Source: Armatimonadota bacterium
GTDB taxonomy: Bacteria; Cloacimonadota; Cloacimonadia; Cloacimonadales; TCS61
NCBI GenBank assembly: GCA_013203665.1
Contig: JABMPU010000066.1
Coordinates: 1 to 64,000, forward strand
DNA length: 64,000 nt
Direction of reading: 5' to 3'
The stretch's first letter is position 1. Each line of letters opens with the position of its first letter. Below, in pieces: positions 50,362 to 58,598 of the stretch. Made by a program: the position numbers and the translations under genes. The notes under the pieces were generated by a model, which worked only from the letters and a program-made list of their open reading frames with translations, was not told the origin of the DNA and did no database searches.

Positions 50362-51909
50362 TCAATCCAAATAAAAGGATTCTATCAAATTCAAACCGGA
50401 TTTGCTGATCTCTTTTTCACCTATATCATCAATAAATAGTAAAGTACCCTTTTTGGAATAATACTCGACTTTAATGTTATGAATTCCAGGTTCAACTTCG
50501 ATTTCTCCAATCAAAGCTTTAGCAGGAAAAAAGCGTGAAATTCTAAGGTCGGCATTTTCAGTGGCATCCACTGCAACATCTGTTGCCAAACGAGATGCGA
50601 GACCCAAATAACCTCCACCTGTTTGCTTTTCCATCTCAACTTTTGCTTTTTCCGATAATAGACCTTTCACAACCGAGCGTGTAATAGTTTTCAGATAAAT
50701 CAGAGGTTCTTTCACTTTATAAGTTTCCAAAGCAACATTTTCCACGCTTTCGATCGGTTCCAATTCCAACTTTAGTTTGTCATCAACAAAAACTTTAATT
50801 TTGGCAACCTGCGATTTCCTCATATCCATATAAGGAAGCTGAAATTTGAAATGATAACCCTTTTGAACACCTGGCCAATTTATGATATCGAGAGTTGCTT
50901 CAATCTTATCTTCTTCAATCTTAGCTTCTTCTTTCTTCTTTTTCTTAGGTTTGAAGGGAATTATATCAATTACTGAATTCGCAAAATCCTTTGTTAAATC
51001 CACCATTTCTACTGTTGCATCCACCAATTCACCTGTGTCACCCACAGATTTCTTGGTTCCATCCGGAGCTTCTTTGGTCGTAGCAATGATTAACACATCT
51101 GTTTCTGTATGAATATAAAGCGTTTTTGCTTTTTTATCCGGTGATTTTCCAATAAAACTGAGAATGTCGATTCTGGCTTTATCAGTTCTGTTCAGATAGT
51201 TGTCCATTTCTGGAATTTCAAAATCACAGATATGTTTTTGCAATTCCCATGAATCCCGGATCTTATTCATATCTATTCTGGCATCATCCATCTTTCCTTC
51301 TGCACGATATAAGATAAGACTCAAATATCTTCCCAAAGCAGAATTATGAAACTTACTTTTTCCAGTTTTGAATTCGTTTGTTTTGTCTTTGGAGAGATTA
51401 AATTGATTTGCCATTTTTACATGTTTGTCTTCCAGAACAGATAATTTGTTATTTATTCTGCGAATTTCAACGAATGCTTCATCAAACTTATCGAGTTCCA
51501 GATAATTGAGGGCTTTGAAAACATTCAGGTAAATATCTTCATAATCTTCACCAGAATAATCCATTGCATTATCATTCAAAAGCAGGGAAACTGCAGCTTT
51601 GCTGATGCTTTTTGTATAAAGTTCCTCGATAGCAAATTCCGCTTTTTCGAGAAACTCATTACTTTTTTTGTATTCTCTATTATAATGATATAACATTCCT
51701 ATATCGAGATAATAGAGAACTTTTTCTTTTTCTTTATAGAATTTATCTTTGGAACTTTCAATTTGAGATATTGCTCCGGCAAAATCTCTAATTTCCAGTT
51801 TTTTATTAATTCCGGAAAATTGCTTTTTGGAAGTTTTCATGCTGGCACATCCGGATATTATTCCCAAAAGAAAAATAAAAGCAGTTAGAAAAATAAATAT
51901 TCTTTTCAT
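50362..51909 (-). CDS. COG3014-family lipoprotein with TPR-like repeats
   Basis: The 515-residue lipoprotein starts at ATG 51909 with AAGGAG seven bases upstream. The signal MKRIFIFLTAFIFLLGIISGCASMK has lipobox ISGC. Helical TPR-like repeats follow (YYLDIGMLYHYNREYKKSNEFLEKAEFAIEEL; VFKALNYLELDKFDEAFVEIRRI). After residue 270 a beta-rich region begins, with a Lys/Glu-rich linker (KPKKKKKEEAKIEEDK), and the protein ends FIDDIGEKEISKSGLN. It lies between LpoB-like and LPP20 genes. Its biochemical function is unknown. Confidence 0.82.
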   Translation of the reverse strand: MKRIFIFLTAFIFLLGIISGCASMKTSKKQFSGINKKLEIRDFAGAISQIESSKDKFYKEKEKVLYYLDIGMLYHYNREYKKSNEFLEKAEFAIEELYTKSISKAAVSLLLNDNAMDYSGEDYEDIYLNVFKALNYLELDKFDEAFVEIRRINNKLSVLEDKHVKMANQFNLSKDKTNEFKTGKSKFHNSALGRYLSLILYRAEGKMDDARIDMNKIRDSWELQKHICDFEIPEMDNYLNRTDKARIDILSFIGKSPDKKAKTLYIHTETDVLIIATTKEAPDGTKKSVGDTGELVDATVEMVDLTKDFANSVIDIIPFKPKKKKKEEAKIEEDKIEATLDIINWPGVQKGYHFKFQLPYMDMRKSQVAKIKVFVDDKLKLELEPIESVENVALETYKVKEPLIYLKTITRSVVKGLLSEKAKVEMEKQTGGGYLGLASRLATDVAVDATENADLRISRFFPAKALIGEIEVEPGIHNIKVEYYSKKGTLLFIDDIGEKEISKSGLNLIESFYLD

Positions 51910-51929
51910 AAGATTTTTCTCCTTCTCGT

Positions 51930-51977
51930 AGAACAACTTAGCAAGTTGTCTTTTAGTAATATAACAACTTGTGCTAT
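51930..51977. repeat. ACAACTT palindromes between LpoB-like and COG3014 genes
   Basis: ACAACTT-AGC-AAGTTGT is followed by a related GTAATATAACAACTTGTGCT stretch. These fill most of the gap between the two genes. Confidence 0.5.
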
Positions 51978-51978
51978 G

Positions 51979-52593
51979 TTACCATTTTGCTTTCTTTTGT
52001 TTGACAAATTTCTTGATTTTCTTTGAATCCATCCATATTTTTTCGTTGGTCTCTACGTTGATAAGTTCCATATCAACCTGATAAAATTTGATCTGTTTTC
52101 CTTCAATTGCATCAATATGAGTTTTGATGCTTCCTTTGAGCATGAAATCTGCTCCTGTCTCTGCAGCTAATCTTTTTGCTGTTTCATCTGAAGCATAAGA
52201 TTGCTGTTCCAATCTCTCATCTCTAACTTCTTTTCTTTCTTCGCTGGTAGCTACGAATTTCACCTTTCCGCTGTTGATAAATTCTCTTTCAATGTCTTTT
52301 ACAAAAGTGCCTGTTTGAATATGTTCAGAACTCAGATTCCGCACTGCTCCCACAACCACTACAGGTTTTCGATCATTTTCCATTACAAAATCATTAATCC
52401 AGGAACGACTGATCAATCCTCGAATCATCTGTTCAGCTACCAACCTGGAATCCGTATCATTCCATCTTCCGCTCAAATCTTGAACTTCATCAACAGAAAC
52501 TCGAGTCACTGTTCTGGTTGATGGTCCGCAGCTTACAATCATGAAAATTGTAATAAAAAGAACTCCCACTAATAAAACTTTGTTTTTTTTCAT
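51979..52593 (-). CDS. LpoB-like penicillin-binding-protein activator lipoprotein
   Basis: The 204-residue lipoprotein starts at ATG 52593 with GGAGGAG upstream. The track adds 51 residues of non-homologous leader. The lipobox is MIVSC in VLLVGVLFITIFMIVSCGPST. The PenI/LpoB domain shows LSGRWNDTDSRLVAEQMIRGLI, KPVVVVGAVRNLSSEHIQTGTFVKDIEREFINSGKVKFV, and ADFMLKGSIKTHIDAIEGKQIKFYQVDMELINVETNEKIW. In E. coli LpoB activates PBP1b from the outer membrane. That role is inferred here. Confidence 0.85.
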   Translation of the reverse strand: MKKNKVLLVGVLFITIFMIVSCGPSTRTVTRVSVDEVQDLSGRWNDTDSRLVAEQMIRGLISRSWINDFVMENDRKPVVVVGAVRNLSSEHIQTGTFVKDIEREFINSGKVKFVATSEERKEVRDERLEQQSYASDETAKRLAAETGADFMLKGSIKTHIDAIEGKQIKFYQVDMELINVETNEKIWMDSKKIKKFVKQKKAKW

Positions 52594-52640
52594 ATCTCCT
52601 CCACTATTTTTTTGATTAGAAGCAAATTTTCTATTTAAAT

Positions 52641-52646
52641 TGTCAA
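52641..52646 (-). promoter_or_regulatory. TTGACA -35-like box upstream of the LpoB-like gene
   Basis: It reads TTGACAATTTAAATAG on the minus strand, 48 nt before ATG 52593. The hexamer at 17 nt is GCTTCT. Confidence 0.4.
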
Positions 52647-53017
52647 TCAAAAAAAGATATTTTGAAAAGTAAAGTTTTAAGAACCTGATTTTTTCTATGA
52701 TAAGCAAAGAAAATGACCACTCTTCGAGCGAGATAAATTTCTTCACAATAAATCGGGACTAATATCAAATAAATCACAAACAACAAATACCAAAAAACAA
52801 ATGAATTCCAAATACAAATTATGAAATAATAAACTATCTAATGATTCGATTTGTTTTGAATTTGTAATTTCGATCATTGTTTTTTATTTGTAATTTGTAT
52901 TTTGGATTTTGAAATTTTATTAGAAATCAGATATTTGCAATTAGTAATTTCACGACAACTTGTTGACAAGTTTCATTTTTTAAAGGTCAATTTGAATAAC
53001 ATTTATATTTTGTGCAA

Positions 53018-53044
53018 ATAAAAAAGGTGGTCGCAAGACCACCC
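53018..53044 (-). terminator. Rho-independent terminator of the 2-oxoacid oxidoreductase operon
   Basis: On the minus strand GGTGGTC-TTGC-GACCACC is followed by TTTTTTATTT, starting about 43 nt after the gamma-subunit stop. It is a textbook intrinsic terminator. Confidence 0.85.
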
Positions 53045-53086
53045 AAAATATTTTCTCCCTTTCTCCTGTTCTCCCTTTCTCCGATT

Positions 53087-53629
53087 CTAACTCTTTTCGC
53101 CTATTTCCTTTCCCTTCTTAATTGCTTTTAAATTCGCTTCCAGGAGAGCAGGATTCTTCTTTCCCAATATTTCTCGCAGGTCTTTTTCTACAGTCTCATA
53201 TTTAACCAATCCGGTTTTTCCTATAATAACACCTAACGAAACCATATTCAGAACTTTTGTAGAACCAATTTCAGTTGCAATTGAAGACATTGGAGCATAG
53301 ATTTCTTCGACATCTTCTCTACCAAGTTTATCCGGGCACATATCGGAATTTGCTATCATGAGTCCACCGGATTTGATCATCGGACCGAATTTATCTACCG
53401 AAGGTTTATTCAAAGCAACCAGCCAATCCGGATGAGATACCAAAGGTGATGCAATCTGCTTATCACTGATAACAACTGCAACATTAGCAGTTCCACCTCG
53501 CATCTCCGGTCCATAAGAGGGAAGCCAGGAAACATCTTTTCCTTCTTTCATGGCAGCTAAAGATAAAAACTTTCCAATCGTGAGAGCTCCTTGTCCACCA
53601 AAACCGGAACAGATCAATTCGATTTTCAT
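53087..53629 (-). CDS. 2-oxoacid:ferredoxin oxidoreductase, gamma subunit
   Basis: This 180-residue gamma subunit has CSGFGGQGALTIGKFLSLAAMKEGKDVSWLPSYGPEMRGGTANVAVVISDKQIASPLV, the family's hallmark. It joins the alpha, beta and ferredoxin subunits in oxidative decarboxylation of a 2-oxoacid to acyl-CoA with ferredoxin reduction. The start overlaps the beta-subunit stop by 4 nt. The substrate (2-oxoisovalerate, 2-oxoglutarate or similar) cannot be fixed from the sequence. The four-subunit order resembles Vor/Kor. Confidence 0.93.
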   Translation of the reverse strand: MKIELICSGFGGQGALTIGKFLSLAAMKEGKDVSWLPSYGPEMRGGTANVAVVISDKQIASPLVSHPDWLVALNKPSVDKFGPMIKSGGLMIANSDMCPDKLGREDVEEIYAPMSSIATEIGSTKVLNMVSLGVIIGKTGLVKYETVEKDLREILGKKNPALLEANLKAIKKGKEIGEKS

Positions 53630-54381
53630 TTTCCTTCCTCCTCGATAGATTTATCTTTGAAAACTCCGAGCTTGAAGAATGGAAGCATATTTTCTTTTGC
53701 CCATTCAAAAGCTTTCATAGGCTCATATCCCCAGTTTGTTGGACAGGTGGAAACAAACTCGATAAAAGTAAAACCTCTTTCCTCTTTATTGAATTTCATA
53801 GCTTTATAAACCGCTTTTTTTGCTTTAATAACATGCTGAGGAGAAAGCAGGGAAACTCTCTCAATGTAATAAGGAGCTTCCAATGTAGCCAGAAGTTCGC
53901 AGGCTCTAATCGGATAGCCAATATCTTTTTCATCCCTTCCATAAGGAGAAGTCGTAGTTTTCATTCCCGGAAGAGTAGTGGGAGCCATTTGCCCGCCGGT
54001 CATTCCGTAAATAGCATTATTGACGAAGAAAACCGAAAAATGCTCGCCACGGTTTGCAGCATGAACAATTTCAGCAGTACCGATTGCAATTAAATCTCCA
54101 TCTCCCTGATAAGTGAAAACATGCATATCCGGTCTCGCTCTCTTCATTCCTGTAGCCAGAGCCGGTGCTCTTCCGTGAGCAGCTTCTGCCATATCACAAT
54201 CAAAAAAATTGTAAGCAAGAACAGAACATCCAACAGGACAAACTCCCATCGTTTTATTTCTCATGCCCAGTTCATCCATTGCTTCTGCAACTAATCTATG
54301 TGAAATCCCGTGTGTACAACCTGGACAATATGTGAATTGTGCTTTTGTTAAAGATTTAGGTCTTGTTGCTATAATTTCCAT
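53626..54381 (-). CDS. 2-oxoacid:ferredoxin oxidoreductase, beta (TPP-binding) subunit
   Basis: This 251-residue thiamine-diphosphate subunit has FTYCPGCTHGISHRLVAEAMDELG, CPVGCSVLAYNFFDCD, the TPP motif YQGDGDLIAIGTAEIVHAANRGEHFSVFFVNNAIYGMTGGQMAPTT, and DIGYPIRACELLATLEAPYYIERVSL. It lies 9 nt downstream of the alpha subunit. It acts in the cytosol within the four-subunit complex. Confidence 0.94.
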   Translation of the reverse strand: MEIIATRPKSLTKAQFTYCPGCTHGISHRLVAEAMDELGMRNKTMGVCPVGCSVLAYNFFDCDMAEAAHGRAPALATGMKRARPDMHVFTYQGDGDLIAIGTAEIVHAANRGEHFSVFFVNNAIYGMTGGQMAPTTLPGMKTTTSPYGRDEKDIGYPIRACELLATLEAPYYIERVSLLSPQHVIKAKKAVYKAMKFNKEERGFTFIEFVSTCPTNWGYEPMKAFEWAKENMLPFFKLGVFKDKSIEEEGK

Positions 54382-54389
54382 GTTTCCTC

Positions 54390-55472
54390 CTATAAAATTT
54401 CTTCAATTTTGGCTTTAACTTCTTCCGGTGAAAACACTAATCCACCAACTCGTCCCATAAAATCAACCGGTAATTTTCCTTCAATTGCAAGACGCACATC
54501 ATCGATCATCTGACCAAGATTTAATTCGAGCGTAAGAATTTTTTTCACGTTTTGATTGATAGCTTGTTTGATGGCTTCAGATGGGAAGGGCCAGAGCGTT
54601 ATCGGTCTGATCAATCCAATGCTTTTTCCTTCTTTTTTTAGTTCATCGATTGCGGATTTGGTGATCCTGGCTGCAGTTCCGTAAGCTACACAAAGAATTT
54701 CATTATCAGGACTGATATTATATTTTTCAAACCGGATTTCAGTTTTTTCAATCTCAATATATTTCTTTTCAAGGTTCAGAACAAGGTCGGATAAAACATT
54801 TGGATCTAACTCTAAAGAATTAATAATATGATGGTGATGATTGGGTTCATCTTCATTGGGATGCATACACCAACTTTCATGCTGCTTACCAAGCTCTTCG
54901 ATTTCTTCTTCAGTTTTTGCAGGTTGAAACTCCACAGGTTCCATCATCTGACCGATCAAACCATCCGAGAGAATTAGAACTACAATACGATATTTATCTG
55001 CCAGATCAAAAGCAAGAGGAGCCATATCTGCAAATTCCTGAACTGTACTTGGAGCTAATACAATATTTCTATAATCACCATGTCCCCCACCTCTGGTTGC
55101 CTGATAATAATCTCCCTGAGCAGGTTGAATATCTCCCAGACCGGGACCACCGCGAACCACGTTTACTACTACTGCTGGTAAACTCGCCCCGGAAATATAA
55201 GAAATTCCTTCCTGTTTCAAGGAAATTCCCGGAGATGATGAAGAGGTCATAACTCTTTTCCCACATCCGGATGCACCGTAAACCATATTTATTGCAGCAA
55301 TCTCACTTTCCGATTGGACAAATGTTCCACCAACTTTCGGCATCATTTTAGACATATATTCAATTAATTCGCTCTGAGGAGTAATCGGGTAAGCAAAGTA
55401 TAATCTGCAACCCGCTCTAAGTGCTGCTTCTGCAATTGCTTCATTTCCTTTCATCAATACTTTATCTGCCAT
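54390..55472 (-). CDS. 2-oxoacid:ferredoxin oxidoreductase, alpha subunit
   Basis: The 360-residue alpha subunit has KGNEAIAEAALRAGCRLYFAYPITPQSELIEYMSK, the CoA/TPP-side segment ASGCGKRVMTSSSSPGISLKQEGISYISGASLPAVVVNVVRGGPGLGDIQPAQGDYYQATRGGGHGDYR, and a C-terminal transketolase-C-like domain (KSIGLIRPITLWPFPSEAI). The layout is that usually annotated VorB/KorA. With the 67-residue ferredoxin subunit immediately upstream, the most likely substrates are branched-chain 2-oxoacids or 2-oxoglutarate. Confidence 0.93.
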   Translation of the reverse strand: MADKVLMKGNEAIAEAALRAGCRLYFAYPITPQSELIEYMSKMMPKVGGTFVQSESEIAAINMVYGASGCGKRVMTSSSSPGISLKQEGISYISGASLPAVVVNVVRGGPGLGDIQPAQGDYYQATRGGGHGDYRNIVLAPSTVQEFADMAPLAFDLADKYRIVVLILSDGLIGQMMEPVEFQPAKTEEEIEELGKQHESWCMHPNEDEPNHHHHIINSLELDPNVLSDLVLNLEKKYIEIEKTEIRFEKYNISPDNEILCVAYGTAARITKSAIDELKKEGKSIGLIRPITLWPFPSEAIKQAINQNVKKILTLELNLGQMIDDVRLAIEGKLPVDFMGRVGGLVFSPEEVKAKIEEIL

Positions 55473-55482
55473 TGTTCCCCCA

Positions 55483-55686
55483 TCATTTCTCTACTGTAAT
55501 TGCCACATCCGGGCAAAATGTGTAACATAGCTTGCACGCAATACATGATTCCTGATCAAAACATTCAGCGTAATGATAACCCTTTTCATTGAACTTATCC
55601 GAAAGACGAATAATCTTTTTGGGACAAGCCTCAATGCATAACCCACATCCCTTGCAATAAAAGGGATCAACTGTCATTCTCGCCAT
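55483..55686 (-). CDS. 2-oxoacid:ferredoxin oxidoreductase, 2x[4Fe-4S] delta subunit
   Basis: This 67-residue ferredoxin-like subunit has two CxxCxxCxxxCP-type clusters: CKGCGLCIEACPKKI and CIACKLCYTFCPDVAI. It is the first gene of the operon and has a TTGACA box 58 nt upstream. It passes electrons from the TPP/FeS core to free ferredoxin. Confidence 0.93.
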   Translation of the reverse strand: MARMTVDPFYCKGCGLCIEACPKKIIRLSDKFNEKGYHYAECFDQESCIACKLCYTFCPDVAITVEK

Positions 55687-55743
55687 AATCGACTCCTTGA
55701 TTTTTGAACTTTTACCTGTTAAGTTTTTTAATAATAATTTTTA

Positions 55744-55749
55744 TGTCAA
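55744..55749 (-). promoter_or_regulatory. TTGACA -35-like box upstream of the oxidoreductase operon
   Basis: It reads TTGACATAAAAATTATTATT on the minus strand, 58 nt before the start at 55686. No TATAAT is seen at the standard spacing. Confidence 0.45.
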
Positions 55750-55786
55750 CAATCTTTTCCCAGCTATTTTTGGGATTCAGTACTCC

Positions 55787-55900
55787 CAATCCTGAAGGAC
55801 TGGGTTATTTTTTAGAATTCTCCATCAATAACCTATGCGTTTACGCATAGGAAAAGAACCAACAATCACACACAAAATAACCTGTGTCTTTAAGCGTAGG
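55787..55900. repeat. Small palindromes: CCCAATCC hairpin and two CCTATGCG-type hairpins
   Basis: CCCAATCC-TGAA-GGACTGGG is followed by CCTATGCG-TTTA-CGCATAGG (55832-55851), and a decayed second copy of the latter (AACCTGTGTCTTTAAGCGTAGG) lies at 55879. Confidence 0.6.
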
Positions 55901-55906
55901 GAAAAA

Positions 55907-56638
55907 TCACCAAATATTGCATGTTTTTAAAAATTTAGTGCCCTTCGAATTTATTATTAAAAAGTTTTTTCTACATTCTATCAAAATATGATCAAAAGTA
56001 TATTCGTATCCTGGAAAACCATCCCAATAATGAATCAACTTTTCATTTAAATAATCACTTGCCTTTGAAAAATTGAGTAATGTTGAGGGTAAGTTATCAT
56101 AGATTAACAACCAGTTTGAGTAATATTTTTTAAATCTTTTCTTATTTAGTTTATCAAGTTTGGATACAATACAATCCCACATCCCTACAGACCATTCCAT
56201 TTCTACACTATCACCAACCAAAGGTGGTCCAATTAATTTATTCTTAGATGCCTTTAAAATTCTTAAAATTTCTTTTCTACTTCTTTTAGGTGAACCCCAT
56301 CGAAATAATGACGGCGTTATATTAGAATTTGGAAAATATTTATCTCGAAGTACCAAAGCCCAAGCGTACTGTTCTGGAATAGCCTCAGTAAATTCTATAC
56401 CTATATCATTAGTATTAAGCTGTAACTGAAAATCTGGTTTATCTCTATTTTCTAAAGCTATTGGATATTGAAGAAAATTGTTTTCACTATATGTTGATAA
56501 CATATGACAAATAGACCAAATTTCTGTATGTTCTGTTTTTCTCCCTTTTGTTCTTGCAGGCATTTTTACTTCAATTAATTTCAATATTGAAAACAACTGA
56601 TCTTCAGAATCAGCATATATTTTTTTTAGCTTTTCCAT
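55907..56638 (-). CDS. Orphan protein with a PD-(D/E)XK-like motif
   Basis: I do not recognise this 243-residue protein firmly. There is no signal or membrane segment. The stretch ENRDKPDFQLQLNTNDIGIEFTEA has the D...E-x-T spacing of many restriction-endonuclease-like folds (PDF followed by GIE-x-TE), and a long basic helix follows (RSRKEILRILKASKNKLIG). A Trp-rich middle (MEWSVGMWDCIVSK) and a C-terminal strand pair (FDHILIECRKNFLIIN) complete it. It stands alone between palindromic repeats and a CTCGTTCC repeat, as expected for acquired DNA. A nuclease role is a guess. Confidence 0.5.
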   Translation of the reverse strand: MEKLKKIYADSEDQLFSILKLIEVKMPARTKGRKTEHTEIWSICHMLSTYSENNFLQYPIALENRDKPDFQLQLNTNDIGIEFTEAIPEQYAWALVLRDKYFPNSNITPSLFRWGSPKRSRKEILRILKASKNKLIGPPLVGDSVEMEWSVGMWDCIVSKLDKLNKKRFKKYYSNWLLIYDNLPSTLLNFSKASDYLNEKLIHYWDGFPGYEYTFDHILIECRKNFLIINSKGTKFLKTCNIW

Positions 56639-56672
56639 ACGAACAACCTTTTGAAGTTTAACTTCTCAATTG

Positions 56673-56701
56673 CTTTCCAACGCTGGAGCATTGGAACGAG
56701 A
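56673..56701. repeat. CTCGTTCCAATGCTCCAGCG dispersed repeat, copy 2 (inverted)
   Basis: TTCCAACGCTGGAGCATTGG plus AACGAGAAGC is the reverse complement of the repeat at 27768-27795. Confidence 0.6.
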
Positions 56702-56714
56702 AGCATTCCTTTTA

Positions 56715-57629
56715 TTAAATCTTCCGGATTCCAACATTACTAGTTTTAGTTTTGATGATTTCGATAAAATTCGGATTTTGTGAAAAATTTTTCTCCATCA
56801 AATCAGCTATTTCATCAATTTTGTTTTCAGCACATACAGCAAAAACAGATGAGCCGCCACCGCTGATATTGAATCCTAAAGCACCTGCATCCAGTATTTT
56901 TTTCTTTATTTTATAATATTCTGGAATCGCTGCACCTCGAATTGGTTCAGCAACATAATCAATAGAAATTGCTTTACCGAATTCTTCGATGTCTTTCGTA
57001 TGAATTGCGTGAATCACACTGGAACAATGTGCAATTTGCTCCTTGAGTTTTTCTTCTCCGATATCATAAGTGATAAATCCTCTTGTTGTTCGCTGGTTTT
57101 TCTTCATAATAGCCAGAACAATGGGGAATTCGGAAATTTTTAATTTCAAAACTTCAATCGGATTGTAACTTTTTATCAGAACAAATCCTCCCAAAACAGA
57201 TGCTGCAACATTATCTGCATGTGGAGATCCTCCAGAAGCAACTTCACCCCTGCGAGCAATATCGATCATTTCGTTACCAGAAAGATTCAAATCAAGGAGT
57301 TTATTCAGCCCGAAAACACACGCTGCTGCAGAAGCTCCGGTTGTTCCCAATCCGCAACCGGAAGGCATTTTTTTGATAATTTCTAAACTAACTCCAAACG
57401 AAATATTTTTTCTTTTCAATAATTCCGAAATCGCAAGTCCAGCAGTATTTTCATCAATTGCAACCGGAATATTCTGATTATCCCCAATAATTTTGATCAC
57501 AATTTTTTTAGAATTATTTAATCCGATTTTAATTTCATCACACGGTTCATCCAATGATAAAGCAAAAATATCATATCCAGGTCCAACATTACCAATCGTA
57601 GCTTGTACTCTAAGATGAATTTCTCTCAA
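56715..57629 (-). CDS. thrB: Homoserine kinase
   Basis: This 304-residue GHMP kinase phosphorylates homoserine for threonine synthesis. It has RVQATIGNVGPGYDIFALSLDEP at the N-terminus, the ATP loop KKMPSGCGLGTTGASAAACVFGLN, ARRGEVASGGSPHADNVAASVLGGFVLI, and the C-terminal ALGFNISGGGSSVFAV. The start is TTG overlapping the preceding stop by 4 nt (TTGA), so translation is coupled. The neighbouring hom gene supports the threonine assignment. thrC is not in the window. Confidence 0.93.
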   Translation of the reverse strand: MREIHLRVQATIGNVGPGYDIFALSLDEPCDEIKIGLNNSKKIVIKIIGDNQNIPVAIDENTAGLAISELLKRKNISFGVSLEIIKKMPSGCGLGTTGASAAACVFGLNKLLDLNLSGNEMIDIARRGEVASGGSPHADNVAASVLGGFVLIKSYNPIEVLKLKISEFPIVLAIMKKNQRTTRGFITYDIGEEKLKEQIAHCSSVIHAIHTKDIEEFGKAISIDYVAEPIRGAAIPEYYKIKKKILDAGALGFNISGGGSSVFAVCAENKIDEIADLMEKNFSQNPNFIEIIKTKTSNVGIRKI

Positions 57630-58504
57630 ATCAATCCTCGTTTTATCATTATGGACTTTAGTTTTTTTGTTTTTTCTTCACCCAATTCAGTTAAAGGCAA
57701 TCTCACGCTTCCTGCAGGTAAATTCATAAGATTCAAAGCCCGTTTTGCAGCCATAGGATTAGTTTCAAAACGTATAGCTTCAAACAGATCATAATATTCA
57801 AGATGTAATTTTTTAGCTTTTTCAAAATCTCCTGCCAAAGCAAATTCCAGCATATCCTTCATAACTTTGGGAACAACATTTCCCGAAACCGTAAAAGAAC
57901 CACTTCCGCCAAAACAAACCAAAGGATAAGCAGTAGTATCTTTTCCCGTGAAAACATCAAAATCCTCATCTTTAGTAAGACAGATGACTTTTGCCAGATG
58001 GTCGAGCTTCTTGTTTCCATCTTTGATTCCAACGATATTAGGATGCTTTGCAAGCTTTGCAGTGATTTCCGGAGCCATATTTATTCCTGTTCTACCTTCT
58101 GCATTATGCAAAATAATTGGGATTTCCGAAACATCTGCAAGTTTTTCAAAAAACTTCATAACTCCGTCAGGTTTTGGTAACACAAAATAGGGGGAATAAA
58201 CGCATAGATAATCTGCCCCAAGATCTGTGAATTCTTTTGCACGTTCAATTCCTTTCCACAAACTCATCACACACAAATCCGGAGCGATTTTCGCTTTTCC
58301 TTTTGATTCTTTTACGACAATTTCTAAAACACGGTTGACTTCTTTATCTGTTAAGAGGGTGTTTTCTCCGGTTACTCCCAGAGGAGCAATACCGTGAATT
58401 CCAGCTTCCAATTGTTTTTGCACCAATAATTTCAAACCATCTTCGTCCAAAGATAGGTCTTTTTTAAATGGTGTGATTAGTAGTGTGTATGCACCTTTTT
58501 GCAT
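57626..58504 (-). CDS. DapA-family (DHDPS/NAL superfamily) aldolase with replaced active-site residues
   Basis: This 292-residue TIM-barrel protein aligns end to end with dihydrodipicolinate synthase. The Schiff-base lysine is kept (IVGIKDGNKKL), as is the arginine of NAEGRTG. However, the catalytic triad differs: Thr44 in GTTGE is Val (LGVTGEN), Tyr107 in PYYN is Phe (SPYFVLP), and Tyr133 in LYNVP is His (ILHNAEG). The GTGxN motif reads APDLCVMS. So the usual dapA label is doubtful. It may be another pyruvate- or ketoacid-dependent lyase. It lies between AOR and thrB in one leftward unit with hom. Confidence 0.8.
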   Translation of the reverse strand: MQKGAYTLLITPFKKDLSLDEDGLKLLVQKQLEAGIHGIAPLGVTGENTLLTDKEVNRVLEIVVKESKGKAKIAPDLCVMSLWKGIERAKEFTDLGADYLCVYSPYFVLPKPDGVMKFFEKLADVSEIPIILHNAEGRTGINMAPEITAKLAKHPNIVGIKDGNKKLDHLAKVICLTKDEDFDVFTGKDTTAYPLVCFGGSGSFTVSGNVVPKVMKDMLEFALAGDFEKAKKLHLEYYDLFEAIRFETNPMAAKRALNLMNLPAGSVRLPLTELGEEKTKKLKSIMIKRGLI

Positions 58505-58598
58505 TTTAACTCCTTTTTTATTTTAAGAAATCTTCTTGTGTGGGTGTTGCAGGTTGTTTTTTTCATTTATCTTAAAGTCCATATTTCTTCAAAGTCTC

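Larger units (their letters stand above)
52594..53086. other. Intergenic region with A/T-rich dispersed repeats
   Basis: It holds the TTGACA box for the LpoB-like gene, then about 200 bp of AATTTGTAATTT/AAATTACAAATA-type inverted words (52760-52940), and the terminator of the oxidoreductase operon. No ORF of note. Confidence 0.65.
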
